Positions 46,047-55,175 of a DNA stretch of 64,000 nucleotides are shown here, piece after piece. Below the pieces are notes generated by a model. The model was given only the letters and a program-made list of their open reading frames with translations. It did not search any database and was not told where the DNA came from. Positions within the stretch are counted from its first letter, which is position 1. Each line of letters begins with the position of its first letter. The DNA comes from Planotetraspora thailandica (lineage in GTDB: Bacteria; Actinomycetota; Actinomycetes; Streptosporangiales; Streptosporangiaceae), in NCBI RefSeq assembly GCF_016863335.1, contig NZ_BOOR01000021.1, forward strand, positions 62,001 to 126,000, in the 5' to 3' direction. The position numbers and the translations under genes are program-made.

Positions 46047-46715
46047 GTGAGGCCGGAGCCCAACATCCCCCACGTCGTCCGCATCAATCCAGACATTTCA
46101 TGGTCTCGAGGAGCCGGTGTGCGTGAACGCGGCACTCGCGAACACGCTCGCGAAATCTACGGGAATGTCGTACAAATCCATCGGAGATCGCCTAGGGAAG
46201 CTTCGCAGGAGCCCCAGCCCGATCGGGTCGCCGCGGTCCGGCCGCTCAAGCCGCGCCCGGCCGTCGCCGACTCCAAGCAGGCGGTGCGGCCGCGTCCGGC
46301 CCCCGTCGCCGGCCCGGGTCAGGCGCGCCGCCCGCATGCGTCCGCGGAGGGAGGTCGCGGTCCGGCGCCGCGCTCGCGCCCGGCCACCGCGCGCCGTCCC
46401 GACCCGCCGCTCCGGCTGACCCGGCGCGGCAAGATCGTGCTGATCGGCGCGATCACCGGGTTCGCTCTCGGGGCCCTGTTGCTGGGCACCCATGCGGTGG
46501 TCACCGCTTCCACCGGTCTCGTCTCGCCCGCTCAGCAGGGCCTGCCGTACGTGGACGTCAAGCGGGGTGACACGCTGTGGACGATCGCGACGGCCGTGGG
46601 GAACGGCGGCGATCCCGCCTCCACGGTCCGCCAGATCATGAACATCAACGGCCTCTCGGGGTCGCTCATCCAGCCCGGCACCCGGCTCTATCTGCCGAGC
46701 GGCATGCCGGGGTGA
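46047..46715 (+). CDS. LysM membrane protein, probable SOS-induced division suppressor (YneA/ChiZ/DivS position)
   Basis: A 222-residue protein: a long Arg/Pro-rich cytoplasmic region (1-130), one membrane span (about 133-157, GKIVLIGAITGFALGALLLGTHAVV) and a C-terminal LysM peptidoglycan-binding domain (VKRGDTLWTIATAVGNG ... IQPGTRLYLPSG). The place next to lexA, the SOS boxes and the architecture match Rv2719c/ChiZ, DivS and YneA, which halt cell division during DNA damage. GTG 46047 has GGGAGG seven bases upstream. Confidence 0.85.
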   Translation: MRPEPNIPHVVRINPDISWSRGAGVRERGTREHAREIYGNVVQIHRRSPREASQEPQPDRVAAVRPLKPRPAVADSKQAVRPRPAPVAGPGQARRPHASAEGGRGPAPRSRPATARRPDPPLRLTRRGKIVLIGAITGFALGALLLGTHAVVTASTGLVSPAQQGLPYVDVKRGDTLWTIATAVGNGGDPASTVRQIMNINGLSGSLIQPGTRLYLPSGMPG

Positions 46716-46851
46716 CGGGTGCCGGGGGGCGACGGGAGGGCGAAGGCGGGGTGACGGGGGAGTGACGGCCGTGACACGCGGGCTGAGCAGCGACTTCAGG
46801 GCGAGGGGGCGGGTCGACTTGCGTTCATGGTCGGGCGCTCCTACGGTTGAC

Positions 46852-46867
46852 CACAACATCTAGTAGT
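46852..46867. promoter_or_regulatory. NrdR box 1
   Basis: CACAACATCTAGTAGT, resembling the ACACTATATATAGTGT-type palindrome bound by NrdR; 32 bases before box 2, about three helical turns, the usual spacing. Confidence 0.72.
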
Positions 46868-46883
46868 CACATGGATGTAAGTT

Positions 46884-46899
46884 CACCATACCTAGTGGT
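46884..46899. promoter_or_regulatory. NrdR box 2
   Basis: CACCATACCTAGTGGT, 12 of 16 positions shared with box 1 and on the same helical face. Together they predict ATP/dATP-dependent repression of nrdR-nrdJ by NrdR. Confidence 0.75.
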
Positions 46900-46930
46900 T
46901 ACGGTGTGAGGTCTCCCGGGAGGTGATGGC

Positions 46931-47392
46931 ATGTACTGCCCGTTCTGTCGTCATCCGGACACGCGGGTCGTGGACAGCCGGTCGACCGAGGACGGAGCGG
47001 CCATCCGCCGCCGCCGCACATGTTCGGAGTGCGGGCGCAGATTCACCACGCAGGAGACCGTACTGCTGATGGTGAGCAAGCGCAGCGGCGTGACCGAGCC
47101 CTTCTCGCGTGACAAGGTCATCGCCGGTGTCCGGCGAGCCTGTCAGGGCCGTCCGGTCAGCGAAGACTCTCTGGCGCAGCTCGGGCAGCGTGTAGAGGAG
47201 AGCATCCGGGGCACCGGATCGGCGGAGATCGCGTCCCATGAGGTCGGTCTGGCCATACTCCGCCCGCTGCGCGACCTCGACGAGGTGGCCTACCTGCGGT
47301 TCGCGTCCGTCTACCGGGGATTCGAGACCCTGGCCGACTTCGAGGCCGAGATCGAGCAGCTGAGAGTGGCGCGCGCCGCGGTGGAGCAGTAA
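46931..47392 (+). CDS. nrdR: transcriptional repressor NrdR
   Basis: A 153-residue regulator of ribonucleotide reductase genes. The zinc ribbon is [17 protein letters not shown]...[14 protein letters not shown] (four Cys, C-x2-C twice), followed by the ATP-cone ([28 protein letters not shown]). It represses when the cone holds dATP. GGAGG lies seven bases before ATG 46931. Two NrdR boxes precede it, and nrdJ follows after 100 bases. Confidence 0.96.
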   Translation: MYCPFCRHPDTRVVDSRSTEDGAAIRRRRTCSECGRRFTTQETVLLMVSKRSGVTEPFSRDKVIAGVRRACQGRPVSEDSLAQLGQRVEESIRGTGSAEIASHEVGLAILRPLRDLDEVAYLRFASVYRGFETLADFEAEIEQLRVARAAVEQ

Positions 47393-47492
47393 GCGACCAC
47401 CTTTCCGGCCGGACATCGGCCGGCGCTTCGGTGTGGTTATAGAGACATGTGGTCCGACATGGGGCTCCAGCGGGCCCTGGAAGGGGGAAGTC

Positions 47493-50351
47493 ATGACGGA
47501 GATCGTGAACGGCACCGTGTCAGGGACCGGAGGTCGCGGGGGCAAGCGGCCGCGTAAGGGCCTGAAGATGAAGCGCATCTTCACGACCCCCGGAGTGCAC
47601 CCCTACGACGAGGTCCGCTGGGAGCGCCGCGACGTCGTGATGACGAACTGGCGCGACGGTTCGGTCAACTTCGAGCAGCACGGCGTCGAGTTCCCCGAGT
47701 TCTGGTCCGTGAACGCGGCCAACATCGTGACGACGAAGTACTTCCGCGGGGCGGTCGGCACGCCGCAGCGCGAGTGGAGCTTGAAGCAGCTGGTCGACCG
47801 GGTGGTAGGCGTCTACACCAAGACCGGCGTGGAGAACGGCTACTTCGCTTCCCCCGAGGACGCCGAGATCTTCGACCACGAGCTCAAGCACTCGCTGATC
47901 CACCAGATCTTCAGCTTCAACTCGCCCGTTTGGTTCAACGTCGGCACGCTGTCCCCCCAGCAGGTGTCCGCCTGTTTCATCCTGGCCGTCGACGACACCA
48001 TGGAAGCGATCCTCGACTGGTACAAGGAAGAGGGTGTGATCTTCAAGGGCGGCTCCGGGTCGGGCATCAACCTGTCCCGCATCCGTTCCTCCAAGGAGCT
48101 GCTGTCCAGCGGCGGCACCGCCAGCGGCCCCGTGTCGTTCATGCGGGGCGCCGACGCCTCCGCCGGAACGATCAAGTCGGGCGGCGCGACCCGCCGGGCC
48201 GCCAAGATGGTCGTGCTCGACGTGGACCACCCCGACATCGAGGAGTTCATCGAGACCAAGGCGCGCGAAGAGGACAAGATCCGCGCGCTGCGCGACGCCG
48301 GGTTCGACATGGACCTCGGCGGCAAGGACATCGTGTCCGTGCAGTACCAGAACGCCAACAACTCGGTCCGCGTCTCCGACGAGTTCATGCACGTCGTCGA
48401 GGCCGGCGGCAAGTTCGGCCTGCGCGCCCGCCTGACCGGCGAGGTCATCGAGGAGGTCGACGGCAGGGGGCTGTTCCGCAAGATGGCCCAGGCCGCCTGG
48501 GAGTGCGCCGACCCCGGCCTGCAGTACGACGACACGATCAACGACTGGCACACCTGCCCGGAGACCGGGCGTATCACCGCCAGCAACCCGTGCTCGGAGT
48601 ACCTCCACCTGGACAACTCCTCCTGCAACCTGGCGTCGATCAACCTGCTGAAGTTCCTGCGCGACGACGACACCTTCGACGTGCCGAACTTCGTGAAGCT
48701 CACCGAGCTGATCATCACCGCGATGGACATCTCGATCACCTTCGCCGACTTCCCGACCGAGAAGATCGGCGAGACGACCCGTGCGTACCGGCAGCTCGGC
48801 ATCGGCTACGCCAACCTGGGCGCGCTGCTCATGGCGACCGGCCACGCCTACGACTCCGACGGCGGGCGCGCCATCGCCGGCGCGATCACCTCGCTGATGA
48901 CCGGCACCTCCTACCGCCGCTCGGCGGAGCTGGCCGCGATCGTCGGGCCGTACGACGGGTACGAGCGCAACGCGGAGCCGCACAAGCGGGTCATGCGCAA
49001 GCACGCCGCGGCCAACGACGACCTCCGCACGCTCGACGCCATGGACAAGGCCATCCACGCCGAGGCCACCCAGCAGTGGCAGGAGTGCCTCAAGCTCGGC
49101 GAGCGCCACGGCTACCGCAACGCGCAGGCATCGCTGCTGGCGCCCACCGGCACCATCGGCCTGATGATGGACTGCGACACCACCGGCATCGAGCCCGACC
49201 TGGCCCTGGTCAAGTTCAAGAAGCTGGTCGGCGGCGGCTCCATGCAGATCGTCAACCAGACGATCCCGCGGGCGCTGCGGCGGCTCGGCTACCAGGAGGA
49301 GCAGGTCGAGGCGATCGTCGAGTTCATCGCCGAGCACGGCCACGTGGTCGACGCCCCCGGCCTGCGGACCGAGCACTACGAGGTGTTCGACTGCGCCATG
49401 GGCGAGCGGGCCATCGCTCCCATGGGCCACGTGCGGATGATGGCGGCCGCCCAGCCGTTCCTGTCCGGCGCGATCTCCAAGACGGTCAACCTGCCGGAGT
49501 CGGCGACCGTCGACGACATCGAGCAGGTCTACATGCAGGGCTGGAAGCTCGGCCTCAAGGCGCTGGCCGTCTACCGCGACAACTGCAAGGTCGGCCAGCC
49601 GCTGTCGGCGGCCAAGAAGGCCACCGAGGAGGTCGAGGCCGAGGCCGAGACGCCGGCCGTGCAGGTCATCGAGGTGCCGCGCCCGACGCGTCGCCGGATG
49701 CCCAACCAGCGTCCGAGCCTGACCACGCGCTTCACGGTCGGCGGGGCGAAGGGCTACATGACCGCGTCGTCCTACCCCGACGACGGCGTCGGCGAGGTCT
49801 TCCTCAAGATGTCGAAGCAGGGTTCCACGCTCGCCGGCGTCATGGACGCGTTCTCCGTGGCCATCTCGATCGGCCTGCAGTACGGCGTGCCGCTGGACAC
49901 CTACGTCCAGAAGTTCGTCAACATGCGGTTCGAGCCGGCGGGGCTGACCGACGACCCGGACGTCCGGATGGCGCAGTCCGTCATGGACTACATCTTCCGG
50001 CGGCTGGCGCTCGACTACCTGCCGTACGAGGAGCGGGCGGCCCTCGGCATCTTCTCGGCCGCGGAGCGTACGCTTCAGGCGCGCGGTGAGGACCCGGCGG
50101 CGCTCCAGGAGGTCGTGGACACCGCGGCCCTCGCCCAGTCGGCTCCGATCGAGGACAAGCCGGCCGAGGGCAAGCCCGCGGCGGCGTCTCCCGCCCCGGC
50201 GCGGGCGGAGCTGGAGCTCATCCCGTCACTGGAAAGCCACGCCGGCCGTACGGCGGACGCCCCGCTGTGCATGACCTGCGGCACGAAGATGCGGCCCGCG
50301 GGCAGCTGCTACGTCTGCGAGGGTTGCGGCAGCACCAGTGGCTGCAGCTGA
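47493..50351 (+). CDS. nrdJ: class II (cobalamin-dependent) ribonucleotide reductase
   Basis: A 952-residue NrdJ making deoxyribonucleotides with adenosylcobalamin, in aerobic or anoxic cells. SACF and NPCSEYLHLDNSSCNLASINL provide the active-site Cys, Asn and Glu; LAPTGTIGLMMDCDTTGIEPDL is the phosphate-binding stretch. The C-terminus is an extended zinc-ribbon tail, CMTCGTKMRPAGSCYVCEGCGSTSGCS (quoted in part), containing the redox Cys pairs. ATG 47493 follows AAGGGGGAAG. No cobalamin riboswitch is visible in the 100-base gap; control is expected through the NrdR boxes. Confidence 0.95.
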   Translation: MTEIVNGTVSGTGGRGGKRPRKGLKMKRIFTTPGVHPYDEVRWERRDVVMTNWRDGSVNFEQHGVEFPEFWSVNAANIVTTKYFRGAVGTPQREWSLKQLVDRVVGVYTKTGVENGYFASPEDAEIFDHELKHSLIHQIFSFNSPVWFNVGTLSPQQVSACFILAVDDTMEAILDWYKEEGVIFKGGSGSGINLSRIRSSKELLSSGGTASGPVSFMRGADASAGTIKSGGATRRAAKMVVLDVDHPDIEEFIETKAREEDKIRALRDAGFDMDLGGKDIVSVQYQNANNSVRVSDEFMHVVEAGGKFGLRARLTGEVIEEVDGRGLFRKMAQAAWECADPGLQYDDTINDWHTCPETGRITASNPCSEYLHLDNSSCNLASINLLKFLRDDDTFDVPNFVKLTELIITAMDISITFADFPTEKIGETTRAYRQLGIGYANLGALLMATGHAYDSDGGRAIAGAITSLMTGTSYRRSAELAAIVGPYDGYERNAEPHKRVMRKHAAANDDLRTLDAMDKAIHAEATQQWQECLKLGERHGYRNAQASLLAPTGTIGLMMDCDTTGIEPDLALVKFKKLVGGGSMQIVNQTIPRALRRLGYQEEQVEAIVEFIAEHGHVVDAPGLRTEHYEVFDCAMGERAIAPMGHVRMMAAAQPFLSGAISKTVNLPESATVDDIEQVYMQGWKLGLKALAVYRDNCKVGQPLSAAKKATEEVEAEAETPAVQVIEVPRPTRRRMPNQRPSLTTRFTVGGAKGYMTASSYPDDGVGEVFLKMSKQGSTLAGVMDAFSVAISIGLQYGVPLDTYVQKFVNMRFEPAGLTDDPDVRMAQSVMDYIFRRLALDYLPYEERAALGIFSAAERTLQARGEDPAALQEVVDTAALAQSAPIEDKPAEGKPAAASPAPARAELELIPSLESHAGRTADAPLCMTCGTKMRPAGSCYVCEGCGSTSGCS

Positions 50352-50392
50352 CGACGCGGCGGAGTCACAGATCACCGTAGGAATGTGAGCGG

Positions 50393-50422
50393 GAGGGCCC
50401 GGCGGAAGACCGCCGGGCCCTC
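50393..50422 (+). terminator. nrdRJ terminator
   Basis: GAGGGCCCGGCGG (50393-50405), loop AAGA, CCGCCGGGCCCTC (50410-50422): a perfect 13-bp hairpin 41 bases after nrdJ. It directly abuts a short tandem repeat. Confidence 0.9.
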
Positions 50423-50498
50423 TGCCGTACGACACCCCGCCGTGCTGTGCCGTACGGCACCCTGCTCATGCTGTGCCGTACGGCACCTGGGCGTGCTG
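50423..50498. repeat. three tandem 25-26-base units carrying TGCCGTACGGCA
   Basis: Units at 50423-50447, 50448-50473 and 50474-50498 share TGCCGTACG(A/G)CACC at the start and (A/G)TGCTG at the end. The last two contain the perfect palindrome TGCCGTACGGCA. They lie between the nrdJ terminator and the stop of the M14 peptidase gene. Not related to the 53-base arrays. Confidence 0.75.
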
Positions 50499-50519
50499 CG
50501 GGGCGGGCACTTGCGTTCT

Positions 50520-51557
50520 TTACTCGTCCTCGTGCTGGTCGATCGGCTCGCCGCGTGCGGGGATGGCGTCCGCCACGGCCGGGTCCGCAGTGGCGAGGCT
50601 GCCGTCGGCGGCGGCCTGGAGCAGCGCGGCCATGGAGGCGTAGGCGGTGCGGATCAGGTAGCCACTGGACTTCTGGCCGAGGTCGCCGCGCAACTCGATC
50701 AGAAGGCTCGCGCTGCCCTGCAGGCCGAAGGAGTTGCGCGCGATGCCCGCGAGCGACTCCCCGGGATAGCGGCTCACGTCGGCGAAGCCGTAGTCCTCCA
50801 GGGAGGTGTACACCACGCTGGCGACCCGCTTGCTGGCGGTGAGGACCTGCGGAGTCACCCCCGAGTTGGTGGGCCACAGGATGGACGCGGTGGCCAGTGA
50901 CCCGTCGGGCTGCCGGTAGCTGCCCTGGTGGTGGTAGTCCACGGTGATGTCCGGCCGCCACGATCGCACCATCCGCTGGATGGCGGCCGACTCGGGTACG
51001 GGGTTGGCCTCGGGAGCCATGGCCGGGTCGTGGTAGCGGTTGATGTCGAAGCCCACCCCGGTCCGGCAGAAGGCGCCCGAGCAGTCCGGGTCGACGTTCT
51101 GCCGCTGGAACCGTTCGGTGCCGTCGGGGTTCGCGCGTACGACGACGCGAAGCGTCACGTCGTCGAGAACGTCGCCGGCCCACTTGGCCTGGGAGGTTCC
51201 GATCCGTTGAAGGAGCTGCAGGGCGGCCTCCGTGCCCAGCGGCTCGTTGCCGTGCTGCTGCGTGATGTAGAGAACCTTGGTCGGTCCGTCGCCCACGGTC
51301 GCGGCCCAAATGTCGCGGCCCTCGTGCGTCTTCCCGATCGACTCGACGTCGACCACGCCCTTGGAGCGCTGCTCCAGGCGTCGCAGTGCGCTGGTGAGCT
51401 CGTCGTAGCTGTGCAGGCGCTCAAGCGAGACGTGTTGTGCCTCCTGCACCCAGGGCCCTCCCGGCTTCGTGCCGTCGGCGGACGCCGTGGTCGTCCCTGC
51501 GATCGTCAGGCCCAGGACGGTGGCCAGAAACACGGCTGCGCGTCGTTTTCCGAGCAA
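50520..51557 (-). CDS. secreted M14-family zinc carboxypeptidase-like protein
   Basis: A 345-residue secreted metallopeptidase. A signal peptide ends near ASA (residue 27). Zinc ligands are His and Glu of QQHGNEPLGTEAA and the His of DITVDYHHQGS; the catalytic Glu is in SLLIELRGDLG, and VRANPDGTERF with its Arg binds substrate. It probably trims peptides or cell-wall peptides outside the cell. The TTG start at 51557 is supported by GAGGAGG five bases upstream. It follows the DUF1080 and sugar dehydrogenase genes on the same strand. Confidence 0.85.
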   Translation of the reverse strand: MLGKRRAAVFLATVLGLTIAGTTTASADGTKPGGPWVQEAQHVSLERLHSYDELTSALRRLEQRSKGVVDVESIGKTHEGRDIWAATVGDGPTKVLYITQQHGNEPLGTEAALQLLQRIGTSQAKWAGDVLDDVTLRVVVRANPDGTERFQRQNVDPDCSGAFCRTGVGFDINRYHDPAMAPEANPVPESAAIQRMVRSWRPDITVDYHHQGSYRQPDGSLATASILWPTNSGVTPQVLTASKRVASVVYTSLEDYGFADVSRYPGESLAGIARNSFGLQGSASLLIELRGDLGQKSSGYLIRTAYASMAALLQAAADGSLATADPAVADAIPARGEPIDQHEDE

Positions 51558-51677
51558 AACAACCTCCTCTGATCGATGGAGTGGAGTGTTCGTCAGCAGC
51601 TGGGAGAAGCGGCACAGGGCCGGTCCGCCGGCGACTCGGCGCAGTGGGAGGCCGAGCCGCCGGCTGTCTCCGGATGC

Positions 51678-52709
51678 CTAATGGCCGCCGTCTGACAGGT
51701 CGCGCACCCGGACGTTGCGGAACGCGACGACCGAGCCGGCGTCATGGTTCTGCAGTCCGATGTACCCCCGCTCGAACTGCCTGCCGCTGGTGCCGGGGTC
51801 GGTCGGGCGGCCCGGGAACGGGAGGCCGGGGACGTTCTCGAACTCGTTGATGACCTCGCCGTTACGGATCACCGTGTAGTGCTGGCCCACCACGCGGATC
51901 TCCAGGTCGTTCCAGACGCTCTTGCCGGTCGGCCGGGCCTGGGCGAGGTCGAGGTCGGCGAATCCGTACACGGACCCCGTCTTGCGGGGGTCGTTGCCAC
52001 CGCTCTCCGAGGTGTCGTTGATCTGGATCTCATGACCGCAGTTGACCGAGACCCATGCCGGGTCGTTGGTCTTGCACTCGGGGTTGGCGGCGGGGTCGAC
52101 ACCGGGGAACCGCACGAACACGCCGCTGTTCGACCGCGCGTCGCCGGCCCGTTCGTCGCGGAACTGGAGGCGCAGCGAGAAATCTCCGAATTGCTCTGCC
52201 CTGTACCAGAGCAGTCCGAGACCACCCCCGGTGGGCGAGTTCGCGGTCACCATGGACCCGTCGTCACGCAGGGCGAACCCCCGGCCGCCGACGTAACCCC
52301 AGGCGCCGAAGGACCCCGGCGTCCCATCGAAGATCGTCTTGTACGGCGTGGGGCCGTTCGGCCGTCCGATGCCTGATCGGGCCGCGGTTTCCACGAGAGC
52401 CGAACGCTCGTCAGCGCTGATCACGCTCGAGCCGGCCAGATCACGGGTGACCTCACTCACATGGCGGACGAAGGCGCCGTGGTTGTTCCACGTGCGCTCG
52501 TCATCGATGAGGTCGTTGACGGTGCAGCCACCCCCGGCCGTCCTGTTCGCCACACCGCTGTCGGCGTCCAGGAACCGGACCGTCGGCCGTGCGTCGGGAG
52601 CGGGGCACGACTGCTCCGCCGCGTCCGCCGGGGCCGCCATGAGGCTTCCCGCGACGGCGGCGGCGAGAAGGCCGCCGATGAGGGCCGCCGGCTTGCTCTT
52701 TTTGGTCAT
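51678..52709 (-). CDS. secreted 3-keto-disaccharide hydrolase-domain (DUF1080) protein
   Basis: A 343-residue secreted protein. Signal peptide to about residue 30 (APADA). The region from about 120 on is a concanavalin-like DUF1080 jelly roll: YKTIFDGT, WYRAEQFGDFSLRLQFR, SNSGVFVRFPG, GHEIQINDT, WNDLEIRVVGQHYTVIRNGE, GYIGLQNHD. Members cleave 3-keto glycosides made by sugar dehydrogenases, which fits the dehydrogenase gene just upstream. AGGAGG precedes ATG 52709 by eight bases. Residues 31-115 are an extra N-terminal part I do not recognise. Confidence 0.85.
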   Translation of the reverse strand: MTKKSKPAALIGGLLAAAVAGSLMAAPADAAEQSCPAPDARPTVRFLDADSGVANRTAGGGCTVNDLIDDERTWNNHGAFVRHVSEVTRDLAGSSVISADERSALVETAARSGIGRPNGPTPYKTIFDGTPGSFGAWGYVGGRGFALRDDGSMVTANSPTGGGLGLLWYRAEQFGDFSLRLQFRDERAGDARSNSGVFVRFPGVDPAANPECKTNDPAWVSVNCGHEIQINDTSESGGNDPRKTGSVYGFADLDLAQARPTGKSVWNDLEIRVVGQHYTVIRNGEVINEFENVPGLPFPGRPTDPGTSGRQFERGYIGLQNHDAGSVVAFRNVRVRDLSDGGH

Positions 52710-52750
52710 GAGGGGATTCCTCCTTGAGTTTGGAGCGGGTTCTGGGCCAC

Positions 52751-54877
52751 TCAGCCGGTCGGCTCCAGCACCACCTCGTCGGTGCCGGTCAGAGCCGGTA
52801 GGCCGTCACCGCCCGGGTCGGTGTACGTGGCGGCGAAGACACCGTGGAGGTCGTCGGTCGCCGGGTCGTGCCCCGACGGCACGGTGGTGGTGATGGATCC
52901 GGTGCATCCGCTCGCCGTCGTCTGCGGGTGCCCGTGCTGGTCGTGGCCGAGGATGTAGGTCACCTGGACGCGGGAGCAGTCGACCGTCTGGTCGTCGGTC
53001 ACCCGCACCTCGAACCGGACGACGTCGCCGAAGTGGAACGGCTGCCCCTCGGCCGGCGCGACCAGCTCCACGACCGGCGCCGCGTTTCCGACCACGACCT
53101 CGACGGAGGTCGCCGCTGAACGGCCGCGCTGAGGACCGCCCACGTCGGTCACCTTGAGGGTCGCGCGGTAGACGCCGTTCTTCGTGTACGTGAAGGTGGG
53201 ATCGGCCTTCCGCGAGTCCACTCTGCCGTCGGCGTCCAGATCCCACTCGTAACGGAGCCGGTCGCCGTCGGCGTCCACGGTGCCCTCACTCGAGAACGTC
53301 ACGGTGAGCGGCGCGAGGCCGTTGGTCGTGCCGGCCGAAGCCTTCGGAACCGGCGAATGGTTGCCGTTCTGGCCGATGTAGTCGATGCGGGCCAGTTGCG
53401 CCTCAGGGTTCTCCTGGAAGTAGCCGTCGCCGTACTCAAGGACGTAGAGGGCGCCGTTCGGCCCGAACTCCATGTCCATGGCGTTGTCGAACGCGATCGA
53501 CGGCAGGACCGACTCGATGCTCGCGAGCTTGTCGTCCCCGTTCAGGTGGAAGGCCTTCGTGTAGTCGCGGGTCCACTCGTAGAACAGCGGCACGCCGTCG
53601 AAGTGCTCCGGCCAGGCAACCGGGGTACGCCCTCGGGTCGCCTTCTCGTCGAACCGGTACACGGGGCCCGCCATCGGGCCGATGCCGCCGGCGCCGAGCT
53701 CGGGGAACTGCGTGGACGTGGAGTAGGAGTACCACATGTCCGGCTGTTCGACCGGCGGCAGGTCGCGCAGGCCGGTGTTGTGCGGAGACTCGTTCACCGG
53801 GGCCGTGCAGCTGAAGCGTGAGCCGGACGTGCCGGTGGCGAAGTCGTAGTCCACGTAGGGCAGTTCCGCGGTCGAGCAGTACGGCCAGCCGTAGTTGGCC
53901 GGCTTGCGCACGATCGCCCACTTGCCGTGCCCGGCCGGTCCTCGGTTGGGATTGGCCTGGCCGGCGTCGGGGGAGTAGTCCGCGACATACACGTCGCCGT
54001 TCTCACGGTTGATCTCGATACGGAAGGGGTTGCGCAGCCCCATGGCGTAGATCTCGGGCCGGGTCTTCGTGGTGCCGGGCGCGAACAGGTTGCCTTTGGG
54101 GATGTCGTAGCCGCCGCCGTTCTTGGGATGGATCCGCAGGATCTTGCCGCGCAGGTCGTTGGTGTTGGCGGAGCTGCGCTGGGCGTCGTAGGCCGGGTTG
54201 CGGTCCGGCCGCTCGTCGATCGGGTTGTAGCCGTCGGAGGAGAAGGGGTTGGTGTCGTCACCTGTCGACAGGTAGAGGTTGCCCGCGGCGTCGAAGACGA
54301 TGTCGCCGCCGACGTGGCAGCAGATGCCCCGGTCCACCGGGACGTCCAGGATCTGCTGCTCGCTCGCCAGGTCGATCTTGCCCTTGGTGAACTCGAAGCG
54401 AGAGAGCCTGATCACGCCCTTGAAGCGCTCCCAGTCCGCGGCCGTGCCGGCGTTGGGGGCGTCGCCCTCGTTCACGTTGGGCGTCGACGGGTCGTCCACG
54501 GGGGTGTTCATGGGCGGCGAGTAGTACAGGTAGACCCATCTGTTCTTCTTGCCGAAGCCCGGATCGATCGCGATGCTCTGCAGGCCCTCCTCGTCGTGCT
54601 GGTACACGTCGAGTACGGCGGCCTGTGTGTTGAGGCCGGTGGACGGGTCGTGCATCCAGACCGTTCCGGCGCGCGTGGTGTGGAGAACCCGGCCGTCCGG
54701 CAGGACGGCGAGGTCCATGGGCTCGCCTGGGGTGTCGTTGAGCGTCACCTTCTGGAAGGCGGAGTCCGGAGGCGCCGGACTCTCCTGGGCCACAGCGATC
54801 GACGGTGTCGTCAGAAGCCCCGTCATGACGGCGGCCAGTGCCACCGCCAGCCGGGTTCTCTTTGAAGTACGGCTCAC
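52751..54877 (-). CDS. secreted PQQ-type sugar dehydrogenase (GSDH) with PKD and Ig-like domains
   Basis: A 708-residue secreted protein. Signal peptide (about 1-33), then a six-bladed soluble glucose dehydrogenase-like propeller (about 45-440): GEPMDLAVLPDGRVLHTTRAG, EEGLQSIAIDPGF, RGICCHVGGDIVFDAAGNLYLSTGDD, GLRNPFRIEINRENGDVYVAD. A PKD domain follows (SAGTTNGLAPLTVTFSSEGTVDADGD, YEWDLDADG) and an Ig-like end. It probably oxidises sugars outside the cell; PQQ dependence is by family. GTG 54877 has AAGGAG nine bases upstream. It shares strand and secretion with the next two genes. Confidence 0.87.
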   Translation of the reverse strand: MSRTSKRTRLAVALAAVMTGLLTTPSIAVAQESPAPPDSAFQKVTLNDTPGEPMDLAVLPDGRVLHTTRAGTVWMHDPSTGLNTQAAVLDVYQHDEEGLQSIAIDPGFGKKNRWVYLYYSPPMNTPVDDPSTPNVNEGDAPNAGTAADWERFKGVIRLSRFEFTKGKIDLASEQQILDVPVDRGICCHVGGDIVFDAAGNLYLSTGDDTNPFSSDGYNPIDERPDRNPAYDAQRSSANTNDLRGKILRIHPKNGGGYDIPKGNLFAPGTTKTRPEIYAMGLRNPFRIEINRENGDVYVADYSPDAGQANPNRGPAGHGKWAIVRKPANYGWPYCSTAELPYVDYDFATGTSGSRFSCTAPVNESPHNTGLRDLPPVEQPDMWYSYSTSTQFPELGAGGIGPMAGPVYRFDEKATRGRTPVAWPEHFDGVPLFYEWTRDYTKAFHLNGDDKLASIESVLPSIAFDNAMDMEFGPNGALYVLEYGDGYFQENPEAQLARIDYIGQNGNHSPVPKASAGTTNGLAPLTVTFSSEGTVDADGDRLRYEWDLDADGRVDSRKADPTFTYTKNGVYRATLKVTDVGGPQRGRSAATSVEVVVGNAAPVVELVAPAEGQPFHFGDVVRFEVRVTDDQTVDCSRVQVTYILGHDQHGHPQTTASGCTGSITTTVPSGHDPATDDLHGVFAATYTDPGGDGLPALTGTDEVVLEPTG

Positions 54878-55175
54878 GTGATGCTTCTCCTTGACCGAAG
54901 GGGTCGTCGGCTGGACAGGCCGGACCGCCGCCACTGCCGTACGGCAGGGCAGGACGGTCCGGGTGCTCGATGAAAGGGATGCGACCCGCGCCGAACTCGG
55001 CGCGGTCATGGCCACGGGCTGCGCAGACGAAATCGCCAAGGCAGTCGCACGCGGAGTCCCTTCGTGCGGACGCGTGCAGGCGCTAGCGACGTGCCGTCGT
55101 CATCGGGTGCGAGAAGCCCGTATCGGCAGGGCTCAGCCGCGCAGTGTCAGCCGCCCTGTGTTAGCCGCCCAGTGT
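54878..55175. other. non-coding stretch between peptide gene and sugar dehydrogenase gene
   Basis: About 300 bases with no supported gene. It includes one GCCGTACGGC word near 54940 and, next to the peptide stop, short direct repeats of the type CAGTGTCAGCCGC / CCAGTGTTCAGCCGCG (55142-55186). It may hold the terminator of the peptide gene and the promoter of the dehydrogenase. Confidence 0.4.

Noticed and set aside
47393-47492. Cobalamin riboswitch before nrdJ
   Set aside because: The gap is only 100 bases and shows no B12-box-like sequence; nrdR and nrdJ seem co-transcribed under NrdR boxes.
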